Positions 1-6,521 of a stretch of 17,944 bases of DNA are shown here, in pieces. The position numbers and the translations under genes are program-made. The first letter of the stretch is position 1. Each line of letters begins with the position of its first letter. Source of the DNA: Clostridium sp. 26_22 (GTDB taxonomy: Bacteria > Bacillota > Clostridia > TANB77 > CAG-508); contig MNRP01000008.1 of the NCBI GenBank assembly GCA_001916005.1, forward strand, positions 1 to 17,944. Direction: 5' to 3'. The notes below the pieces were generated by a model, which did no database searches, was not told where the DNA came from, and saw only the letters and a program-made list of their open reading frames with translations.

Positions 1-96
1 TTACACAAATGTTCGAAAAAATGTATCCAAAATTTTCATTGATAAATCAGCTGAAACCCTTGATTTCACTAAATCACACAAACCTCTCAACTAGCC
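1..96. other. Flank left of the attachment core, no gene seen
   Basis: No coding region or RNA gene is visible in these 96 bases. The 5' half of the tRNA, which should sit directly left of the anticodon loop if this were a simple single insertion, is not here: there is no acceptor strand TGCGGGG and no D-arm. The stretch is therefore probably the end of a neighbouring element or remnant rather than the ordinary chromosomal tRNA locus. Confidence 0.4.
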
Positions 97-141
97 CTCA
101 TAACCCGAAGGTCGTAAGTTCGAGTCTTACCCCCGCAACCA
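97..141 (+). pseudogene. 3' half of tRNA-Met(CAT), serving as left attachment site
   Basis: From 97 the sequence reads as the second half of a tRNA: anticodon loop CTCATAA (97-103), 3' anticodon strand CCCGA (104-108), variable loop AGGTC (109-113), T-stem GTAAG/CTTAC (114-118 and 126-130) around the loop TTCGAGT, 3' acceptor strand CCCCGCA (131-137), discriminator A and CCA (139-141). The bases left of 97 do not complete the anticodon stem, so this is a fragment and not a working gene on its own. Tyrosine integrases commonly recombine in the anticodon loop of tRNA genes, using the stem as inverted core sites; elements then carry a copy of the 3' half to restore the gene. The CAT anticodon fits elongator Met, initiator Met or an Ile tRNA with modified C; I favour Met. 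Confidence 0.8.
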
Positions 142-148
142 TGAATTT

Positions 149-186
149 AATTAGAGTCGCAAGAGATTGTGGCTCTTTAATTTTTT
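149..186 (+). terminator. Rho-independent terminator behind the tRNA 3' half
   Basis: GAGTCGCAA (154-162) pairs with TTGTGGCTC (167-175) with two G-U pairs around the loop GAGA. An outer AATTA/TAATT pairing follows, with two bulged T, then a run of T (181-186). Because it lies inside the element next to the tRNA fragment, the element would supply both the tRNA 3' end and its terminator to a reconstituted tRNA gene. Confidence 0.7.
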
Positions 187-212
187 AGCTAAAAATCTAT
201 TTTTTTCAAAAG

Positions 213-231
213 TGGGGACAATTTGGGGACA
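213..231 (+). repeat. Tandem TGGGGACA repeats, probable integrase arm sites (left)
   Basis: TGGGGACA occurs at 213-220 and again at 224-231, an 11-bp period that puts both on one face of the helix. They lie 109 bp inside the left core, next to the integrase gene. The right end has TGGTGACA twice with the same period. Short direct repeats beside the core are typical arm-type sites of tyrosine integrases with a small N-terminal DNA-binding domain. The rest of 142-336 (apart from the terminator) holds no gene. Confidence 0.6.
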
Positions 232-336
232 GTCCCTACATTTTTATGCAATAAATAGCATATTTTAGCCCTACTAATTTATATTAAACTTAGAAAATCT
301 AAAAAAGTAATTTTCGAGAAATTTTGAAAAGAGTTT

Positions 337-1512
337 TTATGCGAGCACTTTCTCTAAAACATTACCAGCTTCCTTATTATTAGCCTCAACTGGATGTACA
401 TAGAAGTTTAAGGTAGTTGTTATTTGAGCATGCCCTAATCTTGATGCTATAACTGCTACATCCACATTTTGTGAAACGAGCAAAGTAGCATTTGTGTGTC
501 GCAAACCATGGAAAGTAATTTTTGGTAAATTGTTCTTTTCAATGAAAGAACGAAACCAATCTGTAACAGTATCAGGATGCATTGGTTTACCATTCCAAGT
601 AACAAATAGTCTATTTGAGTTAACCCATAAGTTGCCACAATTTTCCTTTTCTTGCTCATACCAAGTTTTATACTTATTAAGCATATTTATTACAATATCA
701 GGAATTCCGACTTTTCTAATTGAACTACGAGTTTTTGGATCTTTTACGAAAATGCCTTTATCTGCAATATATTGACTTGACTTAGTAATATTAACAAATC
801 CATTCTCAAAATCGATATCTGACCATTCTAAGCCCAATACTTCGCCTCTACGCATACCAGTAAACAATGTTAATATAACAATAGTTTGAAATTTAATTTC
901 TTCATTTTCTAATGCCTCTAGTAATTGTTTACATTGAACATCATCATAGTATTTAATTTGAGGTCTTTCATGCTTAGGTGGTTTTACTCTGTCTGCTGGA
1001 TTATAAGGTAGTATTTGCCAATATACTGCATTTTGTAACATAGCATGTAGTAAACGATGGTGTTCTAATATTGTTTTAGAAGATAAGCCTTTCATTACAG
1101 TCTTTCCATTATGATTTTTACATCTTTTAAGTTGATGATCTTTTGAAAGATAATCGTAAAAACTCATAATGTGAGTTGGCTTTATATTGCATAACTTATA
1201 ATGACCGAAGTAGGGGATAATTCGTGATTTTAGCATCCCTTTATATCTTTCATAAGTTTTAGGTGCTAATTCTTTTTCACCATAATTTTTAGCCCATAAA
1301 TCTGTAAATTCCTTAAAAGTCATTGAAGAGTTTTGTAAAACAATACCATTTTCTATCTCATAAACAAAGTTTACAAGTTCTTTATCTGCCTCACGCCTAC
1401 TATTTGCTTTAATACTTTTGGTATATCTAATTCTGTTACCATAGCTGTCATAACCATGTGATACAATTAATCTCCAAGAGCGTTTGCCTCTCTTTTCAAG
1501 ATACCCTGCCAT
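337..1512 (-). CDS. int: Tyrosine site-specific integrase
   Basis: This 391-aa protein catalyses integration and excision of the element by recombining its attachment site with the tRNA target. The N-terminus (about 1-60, MAGYLEKRGKRSWRLIV...) matches the small arm-binding domain of phage and ICE integrases. A SAM-like core-binding domain follows (about 65-170) and the catalytic domain fills the rest. Catalytic residues seen: Arg221 in TGMRRGE, Lys260 in DPKTRSS, His335 and Arg338 in HGLRHT, His361 in LGHAQ and the nucleophile Tyr371 in NFYVHP. I chose the ATG at 1512 because GGAGGTGAAAAAGTA precedes it; an in-frame ATG at 1629 would overlap the upstream gene and extend beyond the family's normal N-terminus. 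It lies 52 bp downstream of the DUF6076-like gene and is probably cotranscribed. It points toward the tRNA fragment, the usual position for such integrases. It appears complete, with all active-site residues present. Confidence 0.96.
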   Translation of the reverse strand: MAGYLEKRGKRSWRLIVSHGYDSYGNRIRYTKSIKANSRREADKELVNFVYEIENGIVLQNSSMTFKEFTDLWAKNYGEKELAPKTYERYKGMLKSRIIPYFGHYKLCNIKPTHIMSFYDYLSKDHQLKRCKNHNGKTVMKGLSSKTILEHHRLLHAMLQNAVYWQILPYNPADRVKPPKHERPQIKYYDDVQCKQLLEALENEEIKFQTIVILTLFTGMRRGEVLGLEWSDIDFENGFVNITKSSQYIADKGIFVKDPKTRSSIRKVGIPDIVINMLNKYKTWYEQEKENCGNLWVNSNRLFVTWNGKPMHPDTVTDWFRSFIEKNNLPKITFHGLRHTNATLLVSQNVDVAVIASRLGHAQITTTLNFYVHPVEANNKEAGNVLEKVLA

Positions 1513-1564
1513 TACTTTTTCACCTCCTTTCAGCATACCTATGGCAAGGATTTTATATATTAAA

Positions 1565-2560
1565 TTATTTTTTTCTAATTTTAGTACTATCAATCCAGTC
1601 TTGAAATTCTTTTGCTGTAATTTCTCCATCTATAAATTTTTTCCTCATTGAAGGACCTTCTTTTTTGAAATATTCATACATTTCATGTTGTTCTCTTTCA
1701 GATGCTTGTTTTGAAAGAGTTTGATATCTACTTCTATAAGCTTTAAGAATAGGCTTCTGCGCTAAACTTTCTTTATAGGCTAGTTCTCTACCAAATTCTT
1801 TACATGTTTTATTATCTTTAAATATTTCATCGCAATATTTAGTATCATGCATAGTTTTTGGAATAAAGTATTTATCACAATTAGCACATTTTTTTATCTT
1901 AATATTACTATCTAAAGATAATAATTGTTTATATGAGATAAATAACACATTAAGATAATCATCTGTTCTAAAAGAATATGGAATACTTTTAGGCAGATTA
2001 AGTTCTTTATGAAAATAGTAAAAGTCATCCATAGTAAAATCTAATGTTAAATCATTTATCCTATAACTTAAGGTTATTAAATCAAAATTAGCAGATTCAT
2101 CTTCAAATAAATCAGGAAATTCTGCTCTAAAATCAGCCTCGATTTTATCGAATTCTTTGGGGCTTATATTTTCTGTTTCACTTGTTATAAGATTAATAAA
2201 TATATCTTGATAAAATTCAAAGTCATCTTCATATTCAGATTGTAAGGTAAAGAATAAGTCTGATAATGCCTGTTTTGTTATGTAAAAGTTATCATTTTTA
2301 TAATATTTAGATATATTTAATTTAGATTTTTTAGCTAATTTGAATAATAAATCTTCTAAACAGTAATTAGCTATAAAGTTAACTATATCTTCATCGTTTT
2401 CAATATCGATATTGAGAAAATCTAAAAGAATGCTACCAATAGGTCTTATTTCACAACGATTTACAGATTCGAATATAAATCCTTTCTTTTTCTCAATAGA
2501 AAAGTGATTCAAACATTCTGTTCTATTATTAGTATCAAAAGCGATATTATATAATGACAT
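1565..2560 (-). CDS. DUF6076-like zinc-ribbon protein next to integrase
   Basis: This 331-aa protein has no function I can assign. The C-terminal third has a putative zinc-binding cluster, Cys225-x2-Cys228, Cys243 and Cys253 in a CxNC...YC...C pattern followed by a basic helical tail. This matches what I remember of DUF6076 proteins, found in clostridial mobile elements and phages. The N-terminal two thirds are acidic and mostly helical, without a recognisable catalytic motif. The ATG at 2560 is preceded by AGGAGG at a normal distance. It is the first gene of the leftward unit with int and is divergent from the excisionase/replication unit, the position occupied by the master regulator in many islands. 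A regulatory role is therefore possible but rests on position only. Assignment to the DUF is from memory of the cysteine pattern; I am less sure of it than of the gene itself. Confidence 0.75.
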   Translation of the reverse strand: MSLYNIAFDTNNRTECLNHFSIEKKKGFIFESVNRCEIRPIGSILLDFLNIDIENDEDIVNFIANYCLEDLLFKLAKKSKLNISKYYKNDNFYITKQALSDLFFTLQSEYEDDFEFYQDIFINLITSETENISPKEFDKIEADFRAEFPDLFEDESANFDLITLSYRINDLTLDFTMDDFYYFHKELNLPKSIPYSFRTDDYLNVLFISYKQLLSLDSNIKIKKCANCDKYFIPKTMHDTKYCDEIFKDNKTCKEFGRELAYKESLAQKPILKAYRSRYQTLSKQASEREQHEMYEYFKKEGPSMRKKFIDGEITAKEFQDWIDSTKIRKK

Positions 2561-2751
2561 TTTTACCTCCTAATATCTACAAATTAAAAATTTTTGAACT
2601 TTTTTCAATTGTAAGGTTACATATATCAGAAAAATATTATATAAAAGAGCCATACAATCAAAAACAAAAATAATAATTGTATGACAAAATAATACCATAA
2701 TAATTAATATATGTCAACTACAATTATAAAAAGTATTAGGAGGTGAACGAA
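2561..2751. promoter_or_regulatory. Divergent promoter region between int and xis/replication units
   Basis: This 190-bp intergenic region separates the leftward and rightward units. An 8-bp inverted repeat, CATACAAT (2651-2658) and ATTGTATG (2676-2683), lies near its middle and could be an operator. On the plus strand ATGACA (2681-2686) and TAATAT (2705-2710) are 18 bp apart and could form the promoter of the replication genes; its -35 box overlaps the right arm of the repeat. On the minus strand a perfect TATAAT (2641-2636) faces the DUF6076-like gene, with only a weak -35. A regulator bound at the repeat could block both directions. This is inferred from the sequence layout. Confidence 0.45.
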
Positions 2752-2958
2752 ATGGCAATAGATAACATTAAAAGAACAACTCTAACTGCAAAAGAAGCAG
2801 CAGAATATTTAGGAATTTCATATTGGTTAATCACACAATTAGTTAAAAGAAAACAAATTCCTTGCTCTAGAGTTGGAAAAAGAATTTTATTCAGAAAAGA
2901 AGCCTTAGATATTTATTTAAGCAAAAAAGAAAATGATTCTATCGAAGAATCTTGTTAG
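2752..2958 (+). CDS. xis: Excisionase-like helix-turn-helix protein
   Basis: This 68-aa protein consists almost entirely of an excisionase-family (MerR-like winged) helix-turn-helix: LTAKEAAEYLGISYWLITQLV forms the HTH and KQIPCSRVGKRILFRKEALDIYL the wing. Such proteins bind near attachment sites and bias the integrase toward excision, or act as AlpA-like activators. I chose the ATG at 2752, which has AGGAGG (2738-2743) 8 bp upstream; a GTG at 2743 overlaps that ribosome site and is unlikely. It is the first gene of the rightward replication unit, 14 bp before the next gene, and is divergent from int. The xis symbol reflects family and context; small proteins of this fold can also be simple transcription factors. 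Confidence 0.8.
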   Translation: MAIDNIKRTTLTAKEAAEYLGISYWLITQLVKRKQIPCSRVGKRILFRKEALDIYLSKKENDSIEESC

Positions 2959-2972
2959 AAAGAAGGGAGGAC

Positions 2973-3443
2973 ATGGGACAAGTTGGATGGATAAAAGTAA
3001 ATACAAATATATTTTCAAATAGAAAAATTAAAATCCTACTTAAAGAAAGGGAAGGGGACACCTATTTTAGGATTTGGATTCAAATTTTAACTATTGCTGG
3101 AGAATGTAACAGAGATGGTGGGCTATATATTAGCGATAATACACCATTTAAAATCAAAGATTTTACAAATATTATTGGAAAATCTTCGAAAACATTTACG
3201 AAAATTTTACAAAAATTTATCGATTTAGGAATGCTAATTTATAAAAATGATACATACTTTGTAAAAAACTGGAGCAAGTATCAAAGTGCTGATAAACTTA
3301 AGAAAATTGGAAAGACAAATAAGGTAATTGAAGAAAATATTATTGAAAAAAGTTTTAATAATACTACAGAAGAAAAGATAAGAAAAGAAGAAAATAGAAA
3401 GGAGACCAGAGTAGATGAATCAAATTTTGAAACCCTCGATTGA
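2973..3443 (+). CDS. Phage replisome organiser N-terminal (DnaD-like) protein
   Basis: This 156-aa protein matches the N-terminal domain of phage replisome organisers. Its opening MGQVGWIKVNTNIFSNRKIKI, the GDTYFRIWIQIL helix, the winged-helix stretch and the phrase FVKNWSKYQSADKL are characteristic. These proteins bind the element's origin and recruit the helicase loader. The C-terminal 40 residues are charged (KIRKEENRKE...) and probably disordered, so it is shorter than full organisers. I chose the ATG at 2973: GAAGGGAGG sits just upstream and the family begins with M-x-x-V-x-WIK. A TTG at 2952 would add seven residues but has no ribosome site. It overlaps the next gene by 29 bp, suggesting translational coupling with the DnaC-like loader. 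Confidence 0.85.
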   Translation: MGQVGWIKVNTNIFSNRKIKILLKEREGDTYFRIWIQILTIAGECNRDGGLYISDNTPFKIKDFTNIIGKSSKTFTKILQKFIDLGMLIYKNDTYFVKNWSKYQSADKLKKIGKTNKVIEENIIEKSFNNTTEEKIRKEENRKETRVDESNFETLD

Positions 3444-4284
3444 TAAAAGTGACTTTATTGAATGTGATTATTGCAAAAATACATTATACAGAAAAACAAT
3501 AGAATGGGAATTATATGGTACTAAGAGGGTAATAACTTTAGATTATGAAAGATGCAAATGCAAAGATGCACAGGAATATTGGAATGAATATGATTTAAAA
3601 AAATTAAGAATAATTGAAGATGAAAAAAAACTAGAATTAATGCAAGAGTTTTCGAGAAAAGTTGAAAGAATTATAAAAAACAGTAAGATGAGTAAAAGAA
3701 ATTTGAGCTATAAATTTGACAATTTTGAAATTAATAATAGCAATAAAAAAGTATTTAATAATTTAAAAAATTATAGTGAAAAATTAGTAAGTAATATAGA
3801 GAAAAAGGGACTTATTTTAGTTGGAAATAATGGAGTTGGTAAAACACATTTGGCATGTAGTATAGCAAATAAGTTTATTGAAAATGGAATACCAGTAATA
3901 TATGGAACATTAATTAATTTATTAGCAGAATTACGCAATTCATATGAAATAGATAATAATATTTCTGAGATGGAAATTATCAAACTATATGAAAATGTTG
4001 ATCTGTTGATTGTAGATGATTTAGGAAAAGAAAAGCCAAGTGAATGGGGCTTAGAAAAATTATTTACTATCATAAATAGTAGATATGAAAATAATTTACC
4101 AGTAATTATAACAACGAATTATAATCATAATTCTTTAGTAAAAAGGCTAAGTATTAATGAAGAAATTGAAACAGCAAAGTCAATTATTTCTCGACTATAT
4201 GAAATGTGCTATTTAGTAAAGATTGATGATATAGATCATAGAATTCAAAAGAAAAAAGTTAGTAATTGCGGTAACAATAACTAA
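3415..4284 (+). CDS. DnaC/IstB-like AAA+ replicative helicase loader
   Basis: This 289-aa protein has the architecture of phage DnaC-like loaders. An N-terminal zinc-binding segment holds Cys17, Cys20, Cys47 and Cys49. A helical linker (about 60-100) leads to an AAA+ domain with Walker A GNNGVGKT (137-144), Walker B DLLIVDDLG (196-204), sensor I TTN (233-235) and a probable arginine finger, Arg260 in SRLYEM. Such proteins load the host DnaB-type helicase at an origin marked by the organiser. The ATG at 3415 has AAAGGAGA ten bases upstream and lies inside the 3' end of the preceding gene. Together with the organiser it forms a replication module, so the element probably replicates after excision or on induction. 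The hairpin-rich segment follows directly, where an origin would be expected. Confidence 0.9.
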   Translation: MNQILKPSIDKSDFIECDYCKNTLYRKTIEWELYGTKRVITLDYERCKCKDAQEYWNEYDLKKLRIIEDEKKLELMQEFSRKVERIIKNSKMSKRNLSYKFDNFEINNSNKKVFNNLKNYSEKLVSNIEKKGLILVGNNGVGKTHLACSIANKFIENGIPVIYGTLINLLAELRNSYEIDNNISEMEIIKLYENVDLLIVDDLGKEKPSEWGLEKLFTIINSRYENNLPVIITTNYNHNSLVKRLSINEEIETAKSIISRLYEMCYLVKIDDIDHRIQKKKVSNCGNNN

Positions 4285-4362
4285 CTAAAAAGATAACTTT
4301 TTAAAATATTTTATATAAAAATTATAATTGATTCTTTTAAAAAAGTAAATAGAAATTGATGA

Positions 4363-4414
4363 AAAAATTAGGACAAGAAAGTATAAATCTTTGTACATGT
4401 TTGTCCTAATTTTT
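4363..4414 (+). terminator. Long hairpin with U tract after the replication genes
   Basis: A perfect 14-bp stem, 4363-4376 with 4401-4414 (AAAAATTAGGACAA and its complement), encloses a 24-nt loop; the right arm ends in TTTTT. It lies 79 bp after the helicase loader gene. It can act as a terminator, although the loop is long and the stem is AT-rich apart from GGAC. The stem contains the TTAGG/CCTAA core shared with two later hairpins, so it may also belong to the origin-like structure. Confidence 0.5.
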
Positions 4415-4419
4415 ATAAT
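4391..4419 (+). promoter_or_regulatory. Candidate promoter inside the first hairpin
   Basis: A perfect TATAAT (4414-4419) lies 17 bp after TTGTAC (4391-4396). The -35 box is weak (three of six bases). A transcript would start near 4426, run through the following hairpins and enter the gene at 4615, giving a leader of about 190 nt. Confidence 0.4.
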
Positions 4420-4427
4420 AAAAATAT

Positions 4428-4590
4428 CTCTCGGAGAGCAAAAAGGGTCTTAGGGCATTTTGCCCTAAACAGAGAAAAGGGTGTCAAGACACCAGGCTGG
4501 CGAATATTAGGTACTAAAAAATACTACCTAAATTCGAGCAAAATAAATTTTGCTAATTATTAATGTTTCGTAAACTAGCATTAATAAATT
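4428..4590. other. Cluster of hairpins, candidate origin or structured RNA
   Basis: This lies in the gene-free stretch 4285-4614. After the long hairpin at 4363-4414 come, in order: TCTCTCGGAGAG (about 4428-4438); TTAGGGCA/TGCCCTAA with a 3-nt loop (4450-4468); GGTGTC/GACACC (4480-4493); CGAAT-A-TTAGGTA pairing with TACCTAAATTCG (4501-4513 with 4525-4536, one bulge); AGCAAAA/TTTTGCT (4537-4554); and TTATTAATG/CATTAATAA (4557-4587). Three of the stems carry the same TTAGG/CCTAA core. The right part (4540-4600) is very AT-rich. Position behind the replication genes, repeated binding-site-like cores and an AT-rich tract favour a replication origin. A transfer origin used in trans, or a structured leader RNA, are the alternatives. 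No coding sequence is seen here. Confidence 0.55.
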
Positions 4591-4614
4591 TTTATATTAA
4601 GGAAGTGATGAAAA

Positions 4615-5238
4615 ATGTGGAGAGATTCAGAGCAAGTTTTAGATAGTATTTTCTTATCTTATAATAAAATTTTAAAGAGATTACATTCATTAGGAATAAC
4701 AACTAAACATGGAAAAGAAATTACGCATTTGGATTTAAGAAAAGCTGTAGATGTTATGCTAAAAAAACATCCAACATGTAGATGGAGAAGTGAGAAAATT
4801 AAAAGTAGAAAATATTTTGTTTTAATAGAGGGATATGAATGGTTAAATCGAGTATATTTTCAAAAAGAAAAATCATCAATTGATGCTGATGTAGATTTTT
4901 TTGAGACAAGAATTAAATTATATGAAGAATTTTTGAAATTAGAACACAATGAAAATTGGTGGAATGACGATATGAATATAAGGCAGTTATGTAATTATTT
5001 TAATAGAAAAGATATTACTGTTAGAAAAGCAATTAAGGAAATGTGTAATAGTGGATTTAAAAAATATAAATTGTTAATAAATAATAAAGTTGTAATTTCA
5101 AAAGAAGGAGTGGAATGGATTTGTAAAAAAGTATTTAAGCAAAAGTATTTAGAACTATTAGAAAAACACAAAATGGAATTGACAGAGAGGTATATAAAAG
5201 CCGGTTACATATATGATCATTTCTTTTGGAGAAATTAA
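4615..5238 (+). CDS. Unrecognised protein with duplicated, winged-helix-like halves
   Basis: This 207-aa basic protein matches no family I recognise. Two parts resemble each other: LRKAVDVML (41-49) with VRKAIKEMC (136-144), and KYFVLIEGYEWLNRVYFQK (66-84) aligned with KVVISKEGVEWICKKVFKQK (158-177). The shared pattern is RKA(V/I)xxM, then V-x-I-x-x-G-x-EW and VxFxQK. The helices followed by a short beta stretch suggest two winged-helix DNA-binding units, but that is inference. There is no signal peptide or membrane segment. The ATG at 4615 is preceded by AAGGAAGTGATG. It stands alone between the hairpin segment and the restriction-modification operon, which has its own promoter. The adjacent hairpins with TTAGG cores are possible binding sites, so it could be an origin-binding or regulatory protein. 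Confidence 0.7.
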   Translation: MWRDSEQVLDSIFLSYNKILKRLHSLGITTKHGKEITHLDLRKAVDVMLKKHPTCRWRSEKIKSRKYFVLIEGYEWLNRVYFQKEKSSIDADVDFFETRIKLYEEFLKLEHNENWWNDDMNIRQLCNYFNRKDITVRKAIKEMCNSGFKKYKLLINNKVVISKEGVEWICKKVFKQKYLELLEKHKMELTERYIKAGYIYDHFFWRN

Positions 5239-5248
5239 AGAAATTATA

Positions 5249-5277
5249 TTGACAAGTAAACAAATGTTTGATATAAA
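5249..5277 (+). promoter_or_regulatory. Strong promoter of the restriction-modification operon
   Basis: TTGACA (5249-5254), a 17-bp spacer and TATAAA (5272-5277) form a near-consensus sigma-A promoter just after the preceding gene. The -10 box lies in GATATAAAATA (5270-5280), which is repeated exactly at 5338-5348, closer to the methyltransferase start. The leader is about 90 nt. TGTGGAAAA (5315-5323) resembles a DnaA box on the other strand with one mismatch, probably by chance. Confidence 0.75.
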
Positions 5278-5376
5278 ATAGCATAGAAAAAATTTTTATA
5301 AATAACTGTCGATTTGTGGAAAAAAATTGAAATTTATGATATAAAATAATTAATGTAAACAAAGGAGAGTATTTTT

Positions 5377-6510
5377 ATGAATCCGATTATAAAATGGGCT
5401 GGTGGAAAAGAGAAAGAATTACCATATATTAAAGAAAATTTACCGAAAAAAATAGATAGATATATAGAGCCTTTTGTAGGTGGAGGCGCAGTATATTTTG
5501 ATTTAAATATTAAAGATTCGATAATTAATGATAAATCAGAAGAATTAATAAATTTATATAGATGTATAAGTAATCAGGATAAAGAATTTTTCGATAAATT
5601 AAAAGCAATTTATAAAAATTGGAGACTATTGGAAAAAGTTGTTGAGAATAATTCTAATGAGTTATTAAGAATTTATAGAGATTATTGTAAAGAACTTAAT
5701 AATAGTAATAACACCAAAAATATAAAAATTCAATTTAATGATAAAATATATGCGTTTGTTATAAGACATGCAGAAGAATTTAACGGAATATTATCAGCAC
5801 AATTTAATATTGAAATAGATAATTTTATTAATGAAATTGTAAAGAACCTAATTTCAAAAATGAATAGAATGTATAAAATTGAAAATCAAAAGGCAAAAAT
5901 GAGCGAAAAAGATACTCTTGATAATATAGAATGTGCATTTAAAAGTGCATTTTATATGCATTTTAGACATTTATATAATGAATACGAAGAGCTTAATATT
6001 AATACATCATTTTATACGGCTATATTCTACTTTATAAGAGAATTTTGCTATGCGTCAATGTTTAGATATAATAAAAATGGAAAATTTAATGTGCCTTATG
6101 GTGGGATAAGCTATAATAGAAAAGAATTTATTAAGAAAATTGATTATATCGGAAGCAAAAGAATAAAGGAATATATGGAGAATACACAAATTTATTGTGA
6201 AGACTTTGAAGATTTTTTGAAACAAATAAAGCCTAAAAAAGGAGATTTTATATTCTTGGACCCTCCATATGATACTGAATTTTCAACATATGCGAAAAAT
6301 GAATTTGCAAAGAATGATCAAATAAGGTTATGCGAATATTTAAAAAATACGAAAGCTAATATAATGCTAATAATTAAAAATACAGATTTTATTTATAACC
6401 TATATAATACAAAAGAATTTAATATAAAAACATTTGATAAAAAATATCTTGTGAGTTTTCAAAACAGAAATGATAAAGATGTAGAGCATTTATTAATAAC
6501 AAATTATTAG
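5377..6510 (+). CDS. D12-class (Dam-like) N6-adenine DNA methyltransferase
   Basis: This 377-aa enzyme transfers a methyl group from S-adenosylmethionine to N6 of adenine and should protect the element and host from the endonuclease encoded next. Motifs of the D12/Dam class are clear: KWAGGKEKELPYI (6-18, motif X), EPFVGGGAVYFDL (31-43, motif I, SAM binding), FNVPYGG (237-243) and the catalytic DPPY (295-298, motif IV). It is about 100 residues longer than typical Dam enzymes. The extra length lies between about residues 80 and 200, near where target recognition usually sits. AAAGGAG precedes the ATG at 5377. The endonuclease gene begins 11 bp after the stop, with its AGGAGG overlapping the methyltransferase stop codon, so the two are translated as an operon. 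The target is not readable from sequence; GATC or a sequence containing it is a reasonable inference. Confidence 0.93.
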   Translation: MNPIIKWAGGKEKELPYIKENLPKKIDRYIEPFVGGGAVYFDLNIKDSIINDKSEELINLYRCISNQDKEFFDKLKAIYKNWRLLEKVVENNSNELLRIYRDYCKELNNSNNTKNIKIQFNDKIYAFVIRHAEEFNGILSAQFNIEIDNFINEIVKNLISKMNRMYKIENQKAKMSEKDTLDNIECAFKSAFYMHFRHLYNEYEELNINTSFYTAIFYFIREFCYASMFRYNKNGKFNVPYGGISYNRKEFIKKIDYIGSKRIKEYMENTQIYCEDFEDFLKQIKPKKGDFIFLDPPYDTEFSTYAKNEFAKNDQIRLCEYLKNTKANIMLIIKNTDFIYNLYNTKEFNIKTFDKKYLVSFQNRNDKDVEHLLITNY

Positions 6511-6521
6511 GAGGAAAAAAT

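Noticed and set aside
97..141. Complete tRNA gene
   Set aside because: The acceptor 5' strand, D-arm and 5' anticodon strand are absent from the sequence to the left.
1510..1629. Longer integrase start at 1629
   Set aside because: It would overlap the 3' end of the DUF6076-like gene and add 39 residues absent from the family; the ATG at 1512 has an excellent GGAGGTG ribosome site.
4363..4590. Retron non-coding RNA or IS200/IS605 end
   Set aside because: No reverse transcriptase gene and no HUH or TnpB transposase gene is nearby.
4426..5238. Type III toxin-antitoxin (RNA repeats plus ToxN-like toxin)
   Set aside because: The hairpins are not tandem copies of one unit, and the 207-aa protein lacks the ToxN-type look; it has two related DNA-binding-like halves instead.
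5315..5323. DnaA box upstream of the methyltransferase
   Set aside because: A single site with one mismatch in AT-rich DNA is expected by chance, and no others cluster with it.
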